Shown: positions 35,519 through 44,368, numbered from the stretch's first letter. The stretch: 64,000 nucleotides of DNA from Profundibacter amoris (GCF_003544895.1 NZ_CP032125.1:1440001-1504000), one strand, 5' to 3'. Numbers and translations are program-made. The notes: generated from the letters alone by a model not told the origin.

Positions 35519-36568
35519 ATGAAGCAAGACCCCGCCAAAACCCTGCGCCGTGGCTGGACCACCGGCGCCTGTGCCACCGCTGCCACCAAGGCGGCGTTGA
35601 TGGCACTGTGGGGCGGCGGGTTTCCGGAACATGTGTCGATCACCCTGCCCAAAGGCGAAACGCCGGATTTCGCGGTGGTGAATACGCGCGCCGGTGCGGG
35701 CTGGGCCGAAGCAGGGATCATCAAGGACGCGGGCGATGATCCCGATGTCACCCACGGGGCCGAGGTGCGGGTGCGGGTTTCATCCAGCGCGCGGGGGGTC
35801 GTGTTTGTTGCCGGTGAAGGTGTGGGAATTGTCACCAAGCCCGGATTGCCGGTGCCGGTGGGCGAACCTGCGATCAACCCCAAACCGCGCGAGATGATCT
35901 GCGGAGTGGTTGAAGAAATGGCAGCAACCTACGGAAAAAACACGGATATTACCGTTGAGATTTCCATCGTGAACGGTGCGGAACTGGCCCTGAAAACATG
36001 GAACCCGCGTCTTGGCATCAAGGGTGGTCTGTCGGTTTTGGGCACCACCGGCGTGGTGCGGCCGTTCTCCTGTTCGGCGTGGATTGCCTCGATCCATCGG
36101 GGGGTCGATGTAGCGCGGTCCAGCGGGCAGACCCATGTGGCGGGCTGCACGGGGGCGACCAGCGAGGCCACAGTGCAGGCGCTTTACGGTCTGCCGGATC
36201 ACGCGATGCTGGATATGGGCGATTTCGCCGGTGGCTTGCTGAAATATATCAGGCGGCATCCGGTGGCGCGGCTGACCATTGGCGGGGGCATTGGCAAAAT
36301 CACCAAACTGGCGCAAGGGGCGGTTGATCTGCACTCGGGCCGCTCGCAGGTGGATTTCGCGGCGCTGGCGGGGATGGTGGGGGATGATCGTTTGGTTAAC
36401 ATGAATACTGCGCTGGAAGCCTATGAAATTGCCGGGGAAAAGATGGCTTATATCATTGCCGGGCAGGCGCTTGTAACTGTTCGGGAGATATTGCGGGATG
36501 CGGATGCTTTGGTGGATATTGTGATCATCGACCGCGCCGGGAACATAATTGCAAGGGCGGGTGAATGA
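35519..36568 (+). CDS. cbiD: Cobalt-precorrin-5B (C1)-methyltransferase
   Basis: This 349-residue protein is of the CbiD family, with LRRGWTTGACATAATKAAL at the start, AGEGVGIVTKPGLPVPVGEPAINP near residue 105 and VAGCTGATSEATVQ near residue 208. It methylates C1 of the corrin ring and lets the acetyl group leave. The ATG at 35519 is chosen over the GTG at 35516, since the first codon seems an artefact of the open frame. cobK overlaps its stop by 4 bp. In the textbook aerobic route CobF does this job; a CbiD is used here. Confidence 0.92.
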   Translation: MKQDPAKTLRRGWTTGACATAATKAALMALWGGGFPEHVSITLPKGETPDFAVVNTRAGAGWAEAGIIKDAGDDPDVTHGAEVRVRVSSSARGVVFVAGEGVGIVTKPGLPVPVGEPAINPKPREMICGVVEEMAATYGKNTDITVEISIVNGAELALKTWNPRLGIKGGLSVLGTTGVVRPFSCSAWIASIHRGVDVARSSGQTHVAGCTGATSEATVQALYGLPDHAMLDMGDFAGGLLKYIRRHPVARLTIGGGIGKITKLAQGAVDLHSGRSQVDFAALAGMVGDDRLVNMNTALEAYEIAGEKMAYIIAGQALVTVREILRDADALVDIVIIDRAGNIIARAGE

Positions 36569-37299
36569 AGCTGTTATTATTGGCCGGCACAAGCGAGGCG
36601 CGCCGTTTGGCGGGGGCCTTGGCCAAAGAACCGGATATAGAAGTCATCGCCTCGCTTGCCGGTGTCACCCGCGAGCCGCTGGACTTGCCGGTGCCGATGC
36701 GCACGGGCGGGTTCGGCGGGCGCGAGGCGTTCCGGAAATATCTGCAAGATCAGGGGTTTGACGCGATTGTTGACGGCACGCACCCTTTTGCGCAGATCAT
36801 CAGCAAACGCAGTTTCGAGGTCGCGCAGGAGCTGGACATCCCGCATCTGCAAATCCTGCGCCCCGCGTGGGTGCCGGAAGCGGGCGATCTCTGGACCTTC
36901 ATTGACGACGAAAGCGAGGCGGCGCGACATATCCCGCAAGGGGCCACGGTGTTTCTGGCCACGGGCCGCCAGACCCTGCACCGGTTTGAAAACCTGACAG
37001 GACGGCGGATCATTTGCCGGCAGATTGAAACCTCGGAAGGGGAATTTCCGTTCGAGGGCGGGGAATATCTGATCGGGCGACCACCATTTTCGGTAGATGA
37101 GGAGGTCGAGCTGTTCACACGGCGCAAGGTCGATTGGCTGGTGGTGAAAAACGCGGGCGGGATGTTAAGCCGCTCTAAACTGGTGGCGGCGCGAAAGTTG
37201 AGAATCCCCGTGCTGCTGATCAATCGCCCGCCGTTGTTGCCTTGTAATCGGGTCGAAACCGAGGATGCGGCGCTGGCGTGGGTAAGGGGGCTGTTGTGA
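36565..37299 (+). CDS. cobK: Precorrin-6A reductase
   Basis: This 244-residue enzyme reduces precorrin-6A (or its cobalt form) with NADPH. The family patterns are LLLAGTSEARRLAGAL at the start, DGTHPFAQIIS near residue 70, FLATGRQTLHRFE near 130 and WLVVKNAGG near 192. It overlaps cbiD (ATGA) and the following glycosylase gene (GTGA), so all three are probably coupled. Confidence 0.92.
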   Translation: MKLLLLAGTSEARRLAGALAKEPDIEVIASLAGVTREPLDLPVPMRTGGFGGREAFRKYLQDQGFDAIVDGTHPFAQIISKRSFEVAQELDIPHLQILRPAWVPEAGDLWTFIDDESEAARHIPQGATVFLATGRQTLHRFENLTGRRIICRQIETSEGEFPFEGGEYLIGRPPFSVDEEVELFTRRKVDWLVVKNAGGMLSRSKLVAARKLRIPVLLINRPPLLPCNRVETEDAALAWVRGLL

Positions 37300-37913
37300 G
37301 GATTATTACATCCGATGCCTGCGTTGCCGAAGGGGCGGCGGAACTGGCGAAAATCGAGCCACGCTTTGCCGCCGCAATGCAGGAAACCGGCCCGCTGCCC
37401 CTGCGCAAGGACGGGTTCACGGCGCTGCTGGATGCGATTGTCAGCCAGCAGATTTCAGTGGCCGCCGCCAGCGCGATCTGGGGCCGGATGAAAGCCGCTA
37501 AACTGACCGGCCCGCGCAAGATCATGTGGGCCAGTGATGAGGATTTGCGCGCCTGTGGGCTAAGCAGCCAGAAAATCCGCTATGCCCGTGCGCTAGCCGA
37601 GGCGCGGATAGATTACAACGCCTTGCGCGACACCCCCAGCGACGAGGTGATCGCGACATTGGTCAAAGTGCCCGGCATCGGCCCGTGGACGGCGGAAATC
37701 TATGCGATGTTCTCGCTGGGTCATGCGGATGTGTTCCCGCCCGGCGATCTGGCGCTGCAAGAAGCGGCGCGTGTGCTGTTCGATCTGGACAAACGCCCGG
37801 GCGAGCGCGAATTCCGACAAATGGCCGCAGCCTGGGCGCCGTGGCGGGCGGTTGCGGCGCGCTGCCTATGGTCCTATTACCGCGTGGTGAAACAACGCGA
37901 AGGCATCCGGTAA
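37296..37913 (+). CDS. DNA-3-methyladenine glycosylase II (AlkA/HhH-GPD family)
   Basis: This 205-residue base-excision repair glycosylase has the helix-hairpin-helix and catalytic segment VKVPGIGPWTAEIYAMFSLG followed by VFPPGDLAL, where the last Asp is the catalytic residue of the family. Near residue 45, AIVSQQISVAAASAIW is a typical AlkA/MAG pattern. The GTG at 37296 is chosen since it overlaps the cobK stop by 4 bp and AAGGGGG precedes it. It removes alkylated purines. Confidence 0.9.
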   Translation: MRIITSDACVAEGAAELAKIEPRFAAAMQETGPLPLRKDGFTALLDAIVSQQISVAAASAIWGRMKAAKLTGPRKIMWASDEDLRACGLSSQKIRYARALAEARIDYNALRDTPSDEVIATLVKVPGIGPWTAEIYAMFSLGHADVFPPGDLALQEAARVLFDLDKRPGEREFRQMAAAWAPWRAVAARCLWSYYRVVKQREGIR

Positions 37914-38582
37914 ATGACACGAGAACTGAAAACCCTGCGGCGCGCCGCCAAATCGGGCCAAACGAAATCCGTTCTGGTGTTCCTGCACGGCTATGGTGCC
38001 AATGGCGATGATTTGATGGGGCTGGCCAACACTTTGGCCCCCTATCTGCCCGACACGGTTTTTCTTGCCCCCGATGCGCCCGAGCAATGCGTGGGTAATC
38101 CGCAGGGGCTGCAATGGTTTCCGGTGCCCTGGATCGACAATTCCAGCGAAGAAGACGCTGTCGCGGGCATGAAACGGGCCGCCGGTGATCTGGATGCTTT
38201 TCTGGACAAGGTAATGGTGGACGAGGGCGTAAGCGAAGACCGGATCGTGCTGTTCGGATTTTCGCAAGGCACAATGATGGCGCTACAGGTTGCACCGCGG
38301 CGCAAAGCCCCCGTGGCGGCGGTTGTCGGCTTTTCCGGCAGTCTGATGTTGCCGGACGAATTGCGTGATCAGGTGGTCTCGAAACCGCCAGTGATGTTGC
38401 TGCATGGCGATCAGGACGAGGTGGTGCCGCCCGAGGCGCTGAACAAGGCGGAATTCGCGCTCAATACGCTGGGGTTCGAGGTGTACGCCTTTGTGATGGA
38501 AAACGCTGCACACGGGATCGCCAGCGAGGGATTAAGCGTGGCAACAGGGTTTATACGGGAAAAACTGGGGATGGACGAATGA
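37914..38582 (+). CDS. Carboxylesterase/phospholipase-type alpha/beta hydrolase (first of a pair)
   Basis: This 222-residue alpha/beta hydrolase has FLHGYGANGDDLMGL, the nucleophile elbow GFSQGTM, the Asp site HGDQDEVVPPE and the catalytic His in AAHGIAS, all in order. It belongs to the lysophospholipase/carboxylesterase group. It starts at the base after the glycosylase stop. It shares much of its sequence with the next gene, which points to tandem duplication. Confidence 0.88.
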   Translation: MTRELKTLRRAAKSGQTKSVLVFLHGYGANGDDLMGLANTLAPYLPDTVFLAPDAPEQCVGNPQGLQWFPVPWIDNSSEEDAVAGMKRAAGDLDAFLDKVMVDEGVSEDRIVLFGFSQGTMMALQVAPRRKAPVAAVVGFSGSLMLPDELRDQVVSKPPVMLLHGDQDEVVPPEALNKAEFALNTLGFEVYAFVMENAAHGIASEGLSVATGFIREKLGMDE

Positions 38583-39244
38583 CACGGGTTTTAAACAGCG
38601 AGCGGCGCGAAGCGGCCTCGGGCAAGGGGACGTCGCTGGTGGTGTTCCTGCATGGGTACGGCGCTAATGCGCAGGATTTGCTGGGGCTGGCCGATCCGCT
38701 GGCCCCGCACATGCCGGATACGGTTTTCGTAGCGCCCGATGCGCCCGAGCAATGCGCCGGAAGCCCGATGGGCTATCAGTGGTTTCCGATCCCGTGGATT
38801 GACGGCTCCAGCGAAGAAGACTCGGCCGCAGGCATGGAGCGCGCGGTGGGGGATCTGAACGCCTATCTGGATACGGTGATGCAGCAAGAGGGTATAAGTG
38901 CCGATAAAACCGTGCTTTTCGGCTTTTCCCAAGGCACGATGATGGCGCTATATGTCGCCCCGCGACGAAGCGAGGCGGTGGCGGGTGTGGTCGGCTTTTC
39001 CGGCCGCCTGATGTCGCCCGAGTTGTTAGAGGACGAAGCGGTGGTGAAGCCGCCGGTGTTGCTGGTGCATGGCGATCAGGACGACGTTGTGCCACCGGCC
39101 AGCCTGCCCGAAGCGGCAGACGCGCTGACGGCCGCCGGGTTCGAGGTTTACGCCCATGTGATGAAGGGCACGGCCCACGGCATTGCGCCCGACGGATTAA
39201 GCGTGGCGGCCGCGTTTATGCGCGAAAAACTGGGCATTGCCTGA
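38579..39244 (+). CDS. Carboxylesterase/phospholipase-type alpha/beta hydrolase (second of a pair)
   Basis: This 221-residue paralogue of the previous gene has FLHGYGANAQDLLGL, GFSQGTMMALY, HGDQDDVVPPA and TAHGIAPDG, with all catalytic residues intact. The start overlaps the first copy's stop by 4 bp (ATGA). Both copies are kept, so each may have its own substrate. Confidence 0.88.
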   Translation: MTRVLNSERREAASGKGTSLVVFLHGYGANAQDLLGLADPLAPHMPDTVFVAPDAPEQCAGSPMGYQWFPIPWIDGSSEEDSAAGMERAVGDLNAYLDTVMQQEGISADKTVLFGFSQGTMMALYVAPRRSEAVAGVVGFSGRLMSPELLEDEAVVKPPVLLVHGDQDDVVPPASLPEAADALTAAGFEVYAHVMKGTAHGIAPDGLSVAAAFMREKLGIA

Positions 39245-39379
39245 GGCTGTTTAGGGCCTGAAATCAGCTACATATTGTGGGGGTTGTCATGCGCCCCACA
39301 GGATATATAGTCGCCCATGAGAGCGTGCCGGTATCGGACGTCCGATCCATCTTTGCACGCGCTGCGAGGGTGGAAAGAT

Positions 39380-39964
39380 ATGTCAGGCGACTTCAGGACC
39401 GAATTTGTCAGGGAACCCAGCGGGTTGCGGCACCATCCGGCACTGGTGCTGAACGCGGATTACCGGCCATTGTCCTATTACCCGCTGTCGCTGTGGCCCT
39501 GGCAAGAGGCGATCAAGGCGGCCTATCTGGACCGGGTCGATATTCTGGCGGAATATGATCAGGTGGTGCACAGCCCGACGATGGAAATCCGCATTCCCAG
39601 CGTGGTGGTGCTGCGGGACTATGTGCAGCCGCAAAGCAAAGTTGCTTTTACCCGTTTCAACCTGTTCCTGCGCGACGGGTTTCGTTGCCAGTATTGCGGA
39701 TCAAAGGGGGATCTGACCTTTGACCATGTGGTGCCGCGCGCCGCGGGCGGGATTACCAGCTGGCAGAATGTGGTTGCCGCCTGTAGCCCGTGCAACCTGC
39801 GCAAGGGGTCGAAATCCTTGCGGGCGTCGGGCCTGCAATTAACCAAACCGCCGCGTCAGCCACAATCCGAACAATTGCGCAATATGGGCCGCAAATTCCC
39901 CCCGAACCTGATGCATGAAAGCTGGATCGACTTTCTGTATTGGGACGCCGAACTGGAAGAATAG
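39380..39964 (+). CDS. HNH endonuclease
   Basis: This 194-residue protein has a zinc-ribbon pair CQYCGSKGDLTFDHVVPRAAGG followed by NVVAACSPCNLRKG, the HNH beta-beta-alpha-metal fold in order. The N-terminal half (VLNADYRPLSYYPLS) is the widespread non-toxin HNH type found as a single gene in many genomes. The start at 39380 (MSGDFRTEF) follows GGTGGAAAG. Its cellular role is not known. It lies 4 bp before the next gene. Confidence 0.9.
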   Translation: MSGDFRTEFVREPSGLRHHPALVLNADYRPLSYYPLSLWPWQEAIKAAYLDRVDILAEYDQVVHSPTMEIRIPSVVVLRDYVQPQSKVAFTRFNLFLRDGFRCQYCGSKGDLTFDHVVPRAAGGITSWQNVVAACSPCNLRKGSKSLRASGLQLTKPPRQPQSEQLRNMGRKFPPNLMHESWIDFLYWDAELEE

Positions 39965-39968
39965 AATA

Positions 39969-41210
39969 ATGGCCTGGCCCTCGAATTCGCCCGAAGCCGT
40001 TTCCAACGAACAATGGGACGACTGGCAGCGCCGCTTTGCCGACAGTGATGCCGAGGCGGGGTTCGAGGTGACGCGCGACTTTGTGCCGTTCAACCAGATG
40101 AACGACATGTTTACACGGGCGTTCTGGGATCCTTTGGTGCGCACGGACGACACGGATGCGTTTTTCGCCAGCTATCGGATGGAGGCAGCCCCGCGCAGGG
40201 CGGGCGGGTTCAGCCAGAAGGATTTCGCGCTGCGCAATGCGGCCTGGGCGATCTCGGACATCATTTCCGATCGCTCTACGGCCGCGGGCCTGCGCGAGGG
40301 GTTTCAGGGTGCGATTGCCAATGACACGCCGGTGGCACCGATGCGGGCCGATCTGGGCAACCCCGCCGATGAAACCGCTGAAATCAAGGCGCTGGCGCGG
40401 ATGTTCGGGGCCGATCTGGTGGGGATCACGGAAATAGACGAACGCTGGCATTACACCCACCGCCCGGATGTGCGTGATATGACACCTGTGGCCAATGAAC
40501 TGCCCGATGGGATTACCCATGTGATCGTTATGGGCCATGCGATGGATTTCGATCTGGTGGAAACCTATCCCAGTGCGCTGGCGGGGGCCTCGACAGGGCT
40601 GGAATACAGTCACGAGGCGGCGATTTCGATCCAGCTGGCGGCTTACATTCGTAATCTGGGCAATCAGGCGGTGGCTTCGATGAACGACACCGCGCTGGTG
40701 ATCCCCTATGCGATCAAGGCGGGGCTGGGGGAATACGGGCGCAACCAGATGGTGCTGACGCCGGAATTCGGACCGCGGGTGCGGTTCTCGAAAATCTTTA
40801 CCGATCTGCCGCTTCGGGCGGATAGTCCACGTAAGCTTGGCATGGCAACCTATTGTAATGAATGCACAGTATGCGCTGATGCCTGCCCGCCCAAGGCGTT
40901 GCCGTTTGATGCGGCCAAGGTGGGCTCGGACAGTGTTTCGACTGTGAAGGGCGTAAAGAAATGGTCAGCGGATTGCGAGAAATGCTTTGGTTATTGGGCC
41001 AAGATCAAAACCGATTGCGCCATCTGCATGCGGGTCTGCCCGTTCAATCGGCGTGGCGGCAAGACGGATGAGTTCTGGCGGTGTCTGGCACTGGAGCATG
41101 GCGCGCGCGGGCGGGCCATGGCGCGCAAGTGGCATGCGCGTAAGGGGATGCGAGCACGGCTGAAGCCGTCGGAATGGTGGGCGCGGTTGAAGGAGGGACG
41201 AAATCTTTAA
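39969..41210 (+). CDS. Reductive dehalogenase-like corrinoid/4Fe-4S protein, cytosolic
   Basis: This 413-residue protein has two 4Fe-4S sites: C296xxC299xxC302xxxC306P and C350xxC353xxxC357P with C336/C339 before. This is the RdhA/QueG-like iron-sulfur layout. The central part (about 120-280, with GHAMDFDLVETYPSALAG and GLGEYGRNQMVLTPEFGPRVRFSKIFTDLPL) matches the cobalamin-binding fold of that superfamily. There is no Tat signal and no RdhB anchor, so it is a cytosolic type. The ATG at 39969 follows the HNH stop by 4 bp. It may cleave C-halogen bonds or do another B12/FeS reduction; the substrate is unknown. Confidence 0.8.
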   Translation: MAWPSNSPEAVSNEQWDDWQRRFADSDAEAGFEVTRDFVPFNQMNDMFTRAFWDPLVRTDDTDAFFASYRMEAAPRRAGGFSQKDFALRNAAWAISDIISDRSTAAGLREGFQGAIANDTPVAPMRADLGNPADETAEIKALARMFGADLVGITEIDERWHYTHRPDVRDMTPVANELPDGITHVIVMGHAMDFDLVETYPSALAGASTGLEYSHEAAISIQLAAYIRNLGNQAVASMNDTALVIPYAIKAGLGEYGRNQMVLTPEFGPRVRFSKIFTDLPLRADSPRKLGMATYCNECTVCADACPPKALPFDAAKVGSDSVSTVKGVKKWSADCEKCFGYWAKIKTDCAICMRVCPFNRRGGKTDEFWRCLALEHGARGRAMARKWHARKGMRARLKPSEWWARLKEGRNL

Positions 41211-41242
41211 AAGATTTCGGCTGTTTTCTTTCAAAGAAAACA
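41199..41242. repeat. Twin-hairpin dispersed repeat, copy 2
   Basis: Palindromes 41199-41219 and 41222-41242 match copy 1 at 35427-35470. The first arm overlaps the stop codon TAA (41208-41210) of the reductive-dehalogenase-like gene. The second hairpin is identical in both copies. Confidence 0.8.
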
Positions 41243-41324
41243 GAGCGCTAGGCCAAACAGCTCGCCCTACCACGGGGGTAAAATTTGGCGCAGTGGGGGG
41301 GGGGGCTGTATTGTGAACCTTGAA

Positions 41325-41717
41325 TTAACCCTCAAAGCGGCTGTCGGTATTGCGGTTACGCTCGTATTGCCTTGCCTGTGGAATCGGTGGCAACCAGGAT
41401 TCACGACGGATGGTCCAAAGTTCATAAGTTGGTATCAGTTGATCAGGGGCATCCAGCAATCCAAGGTTAACTTCGATTTCGTCATCACTGCGGGAGAATA
41501 CGGATGAGCCACAGTGGGGGCAGAAAAATCGCCCCTCGAAGCCGTGTGTTTTACCTTTTATCGTCACAGCGTCCTGCGGGAACACTGCGGAAGCGTGGAA
41601 AAGAGCGCCATGGAATTTGCGGCAATCTAGGCAGTGACAGATTCCTACCCGGTATGGACGCCCCGATGCAATAACCTGAACTTTGCCACAGAGGCAACTG
41701 CCGGTGTAACGCTCCAT
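41325..41717 (-). CDS. GFA/CENP-V family protein
   Basis: This 130-residue protein is of the glutathione-dependent formaldehyde-activating (GFA) family, named after S-hydroxymethylglutathione formation. Cys ligands for zinc are in GSCLCGKVQV, CHCLDCRKFHG and CPHCGSSVF, which fit the family order. Many GFA proteins have no proven activity. An 11-base run of G (41295-41305) lies beyond its stop. Confidence 0.85.
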   Translation of the reverse strand: MERYTGSCLCGKVQVIASGRPYRVGICHCLDCRKFHGALFHASAVFPQDAVTIKGKTHGFEGRFFCPHCGSSVFSRSDDEIEVNLGLLDAPDQLIPTYELWTIRRESWLPPIPQARQYERNRNTDSRFEG

Positions 41718-41775
41718 GCTATATCTCCTGTGAAATCAAGCTGAGGAAATGTTTATTGCAATCGTAAGGCCGTCG

Positions 41776-42732
41776 CTAGACCGAACAACTGGCCCCGCCA
41801 AGCACGCAGAATTTTGCGCAATGGGGGTGGTTCAGTTGCACGTCAGCCTCGGCTTGTGCCAGTGTTTCGCCCATCTCGAACTCCGGCGCATAGGGCAATA
41901 GGGTGCAGGCCAGCACCACCGGCCGTTGCGCGCCTTTGCGTTTCACCACCATGCGCGAGGAGGAACACATCACATCATCGGGGGATTTACCAAGGATTCC
42001 CCAGCAGGCGGTGGTGATTTCCGGCACTTCAACCCGTTCGTCCATTTCGGGAAACAGTACGCACATGCCCGGATTGGATGCGTCGATGTCATAGCCGCGA
42101 TTGGCAAAAAGTCTGGAAAATCCGGCGCGGGTGTCGGCGTCGTTATCCTGCCACAGCATCCGTCCGGCAACCGCCATCCGGGCGCCGATCGAGGCCAGCC
42201 AGTCCATACCCTCGAGCGTCTTTTCAAACGCTCCGTCGCCGCGCATCTCGTCGTGGTGTGCCCGCGTGTAATGGTCCAGCGACACCCGGAATGTCAGCCG
42301 GTCGCCGAATTCCTCCACCAGTTCGGCAATGCCTTGCCTGACCTGCGCGCGCATCATCGGGCGCATGGCATTGGTCAGCACCAGCACCTCGTAACCGGCC
42401 TCGAGTGCGGCCCGCGTCATCGCGTTCATCTCGCGATTCATATAGGGTTCGCCACCGGTAAAGCCGATTTCGCGCACCGGCCATTTTCGGGTTTTCAACT
42501 GGTCCAGATAGTCGCGCACTTCGTCTGTGGTGATATAGACCAGCCGGTCATTGTCCGGCGAGGATTCGATATAGCAATTCAGGCAGGTGATGTTGCAAAG
42601 GGTGCCGGTATTGAACCACAGGGTTTCGGGATGTGTCAGGGCAACCAAGGCCCGCGCCTCGCCTTTGGCGGTGGTCAGCGGGTCAATAAATTTCCCCTGA
42701 TTGGCCAGTTCAACAGTTTGATCTTTCATCAT
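41776..42732 (-). CDS. Radical SAM protein
   Basis: This 318-residue protein has the radical SAM cluster C46xxxC50xxC53 (CNITCLNCYIESS) and GFTGGEPYMNRE near residue 95, which are the SAM-binding features. The C-terminal half holds further Cys: VLACTLLPYAPEFE and the end CAKFCVLGGASCSV, which could hold a second cluster or be a modification site. The start at 42732 (MMKDQTVEL) is chosen from the family length; in-frame text continues upstream. The substrate is unknown. It is divergent from zwf. Confidence 0.82.
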   Translation of the reverse strand: MMKDQTVELANQGKFIDPLTTAKGEARALVALTHPETLWFNTGTLCNITCLNCYIESSPDNDRLVYITTDEVRDYLDQLKTRKWPVREIGFTGGEPYMNREMNAMTRAALEAGYEVLVLTNAMRPMMRAQVRQGIAELVEEFGDRLTFRVSLDHYTRAHHDEMRGDGAFEKTLEGMDWLASIGARMAVAGRMLWQDNDADTRAGFSRLFANRGYDIDASNPGMCVLFPEMDERVEVPEITTACWGILGKSPDDVMCSSSRMVVKRKGAQRPVVLACTLLPYAPEFEMGETLAQAEADVQLNHPHCAKFCVLGGASCSV

Positions 42733-42880
42733 ATACCCGATGGTTGCGCGTTTAGACCTATTGCTACAGGGCATTTTAACAATCGAAAAGCCATCATCGC
42801 CTGGCTGACAAAGTTGTGAAGCTAAATTCATGTGTTACAGTCATAGAAAGGGCATGGTAATTGTTTGAAAGACATCATAA

Positions 42881-42892
42881 GTTAGCGCTAAC
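42881..42892. promoter_or_regulatory. Candidate LacI/GalR-type operator upstream of zwf
   Basis: GTTAGCGCTAAC is a perfect 12-bp palindrome with a CG centre, 21 bp before the zwf start. This is the form of LacI-family operators. It could make the whole zwf-pgl-pgi unit respond to a sugar or sugar phosphate. No LacI gene is in the window. Confidence 0.55.
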
Positions 42893-42913
42893 ATGATTTG
42901 CGAGGGGTAAAAG

Positions 42914-44368
42914 ATGGCAACGCGTGTGATTCCGGTGGATCCGTTTGATCTGGTTATATTTGGCGGCACCGGTGATTTGGCAAAACGCAAGATCATTCCG
43001 GGGTTGTACCGGCGTTTTGTGGCTGGGCAGATGCCTGAAGACGCGCGCATCATCGGGGCGGCACGCAGCGAGCTTGACAATGACGGTTACCGTGATTTTG
43101 CCCGCAAAGCGATTGAAAAATATGTCCATGCGAAAAACCACGACAAGGACAAGGTCAGGGATTTCCTGAAATGCCTCAGCTACTTTCGCATTGATGCCCT
43201 TGGACAGGACGGCTGGAAGGATCTGGCCAAAATCATACGCAAGGATGTGGTGCAGGCCTTCTATTTCTCGGTCGGGCCGCGTTTGTTTGGTGAATTGGCC
43301 AAACGGCTGCATAAATACAAAATCGCCGGACCGGATTCGCGGATCGTGGTGGAGAAACCCTTTGGCCATGATCTGGAATCAGCAAAGGCGCTGAACGCTG
43401 AACTGGCGGAATATTTTGACGAGACGCAAATCTACCGGATCGACCATTATCTGGGCAAGGAAACCGTGCAGAACCTGATGGCGGTGCGGTTTGCAAATAT
43501 CCTGTTCGAGCCTTTGTGGAACTCGCAATATATCGACCATATCCAGATCACGGTTTCCGAAACCGTGGGTGTTAGCGGGCGCGGCGGGTATTACGACAAA
43601 TCCGGCGCGATGCGCGATATGGTGCAAAACCATCTGATGCAGCTTTTGTGTCTGATCGCGATGGAGCCGCCTGCACATTTCGATCCGGATTCCGTGCGGG
43701 ATGAAAAACTGAAGGTGATCCGCGCGCTGGATCCTGTGCCGGCCGAGGACATCGTGCGCGGGCAGTATCGGGCCGAGGGGGACCAGCCCTCGTATATCGA
43801 GGATGCCGAAAACCCGGACAGCCGCACCGAAAGCTTTCTGGCGATGAAGGTGCATATCGCCAACTGGCGCTGGAACGGCACACCGTTTTACCTGCGCACG
43901 GGCAAACGCCTGCGCGCGCGCAAAAGCGAAATTGCGGTGGTGTTCAAGGAACCGCCCCATTCGATATTCGAGCCGCAAGAGGGGCGGCGCTGCAACGAGC
44001 TGATCATCCATTTGCAACCCAACGAGGGCATGGATTTACGCGTCACCATCAAGGAACCCGGCCCCGGCGGGATGCGCCTGATGGACGTGGCGCTGGACAT
44101 GAGCTTTGCCGAGGCCCTGGGCGAGGATGCCGAGGATATTACAGATGCCTACGAGCGGCTGATCATGGATGTGATCCGCGGCAACCAGACCCTGTTCATG
44201 CGCGGGGATGAAGTCGAGGCGGCCTGGGCCTGGGTTGACCCGATCATTCAGGGCTGGATTGATCGCGGGGATCGGCCTAAACCTTATGATGCAGGAAGTT
44301 CGGGACCGGAAGACGCATTAATGCTGATGCACCGCGAGGGGCGTCGTTGGCGGGAGATTACAGAATGA
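42914..44368 (+). CDS. zwf: Glucose-6-phosphate 1-dehydrogenase
   Basis: This 484-residue enzyme oxidises glucose-6-phosphate to 6-phosphogluconolactone with NAD(P)+. The nucleotide motif is FGGTGDLAKRK near residue 16, and the active-site RIDHYLGKE lies near 174-182. The ATG follows GAGGGG. It begins the zwf-pgl-pgi operon, which has 4-bp overlaps throughout, and feeds the Entner-Doudoroff route (edd and eda are not in the window). Confidence 0.96.
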   Translation: MATRVIPVDPFDLVIFGGTGDLAKRKIIPGLYRRFVAGQMPEDARIIGAARSELDNDGYRDFARKAIEKYVHAKNHDKDKVRDFLKCLSYFRIDALGQDGWKDLAKIIRKDVVQAFYFSVGPRLFGELAKRLHKYKIAGPDSRIVVEKPFGHDLESAKALNAELAEYFDETQIYRIDHYLGKETVQNLMAVRFANILFEPLWNSQYIDHIQITVSETVGVSGRGGYYDKSGAMRDMVQNHLMQLLCLIAMEPPAHFDPDSVRDEKLKVIRALDPVPAEDIVRGQYRAEGDQPSYIEDAENPDSRTESFLAMKVHIANWRWNGTPFYLRTGKRLRARKSEIAVVFKEPPHSIFEPQEGRRCNELIIHLQPNEGMDLRVTIKEPGPGGMRLMDVALDMSFAEALGEDAEDITDAYERLIMDVIRGNQTLFMRGDEVEAAWAWVDPIIQGWIDRGDRPKPYDAGSSGPEDALMLMHREGRRWREITE

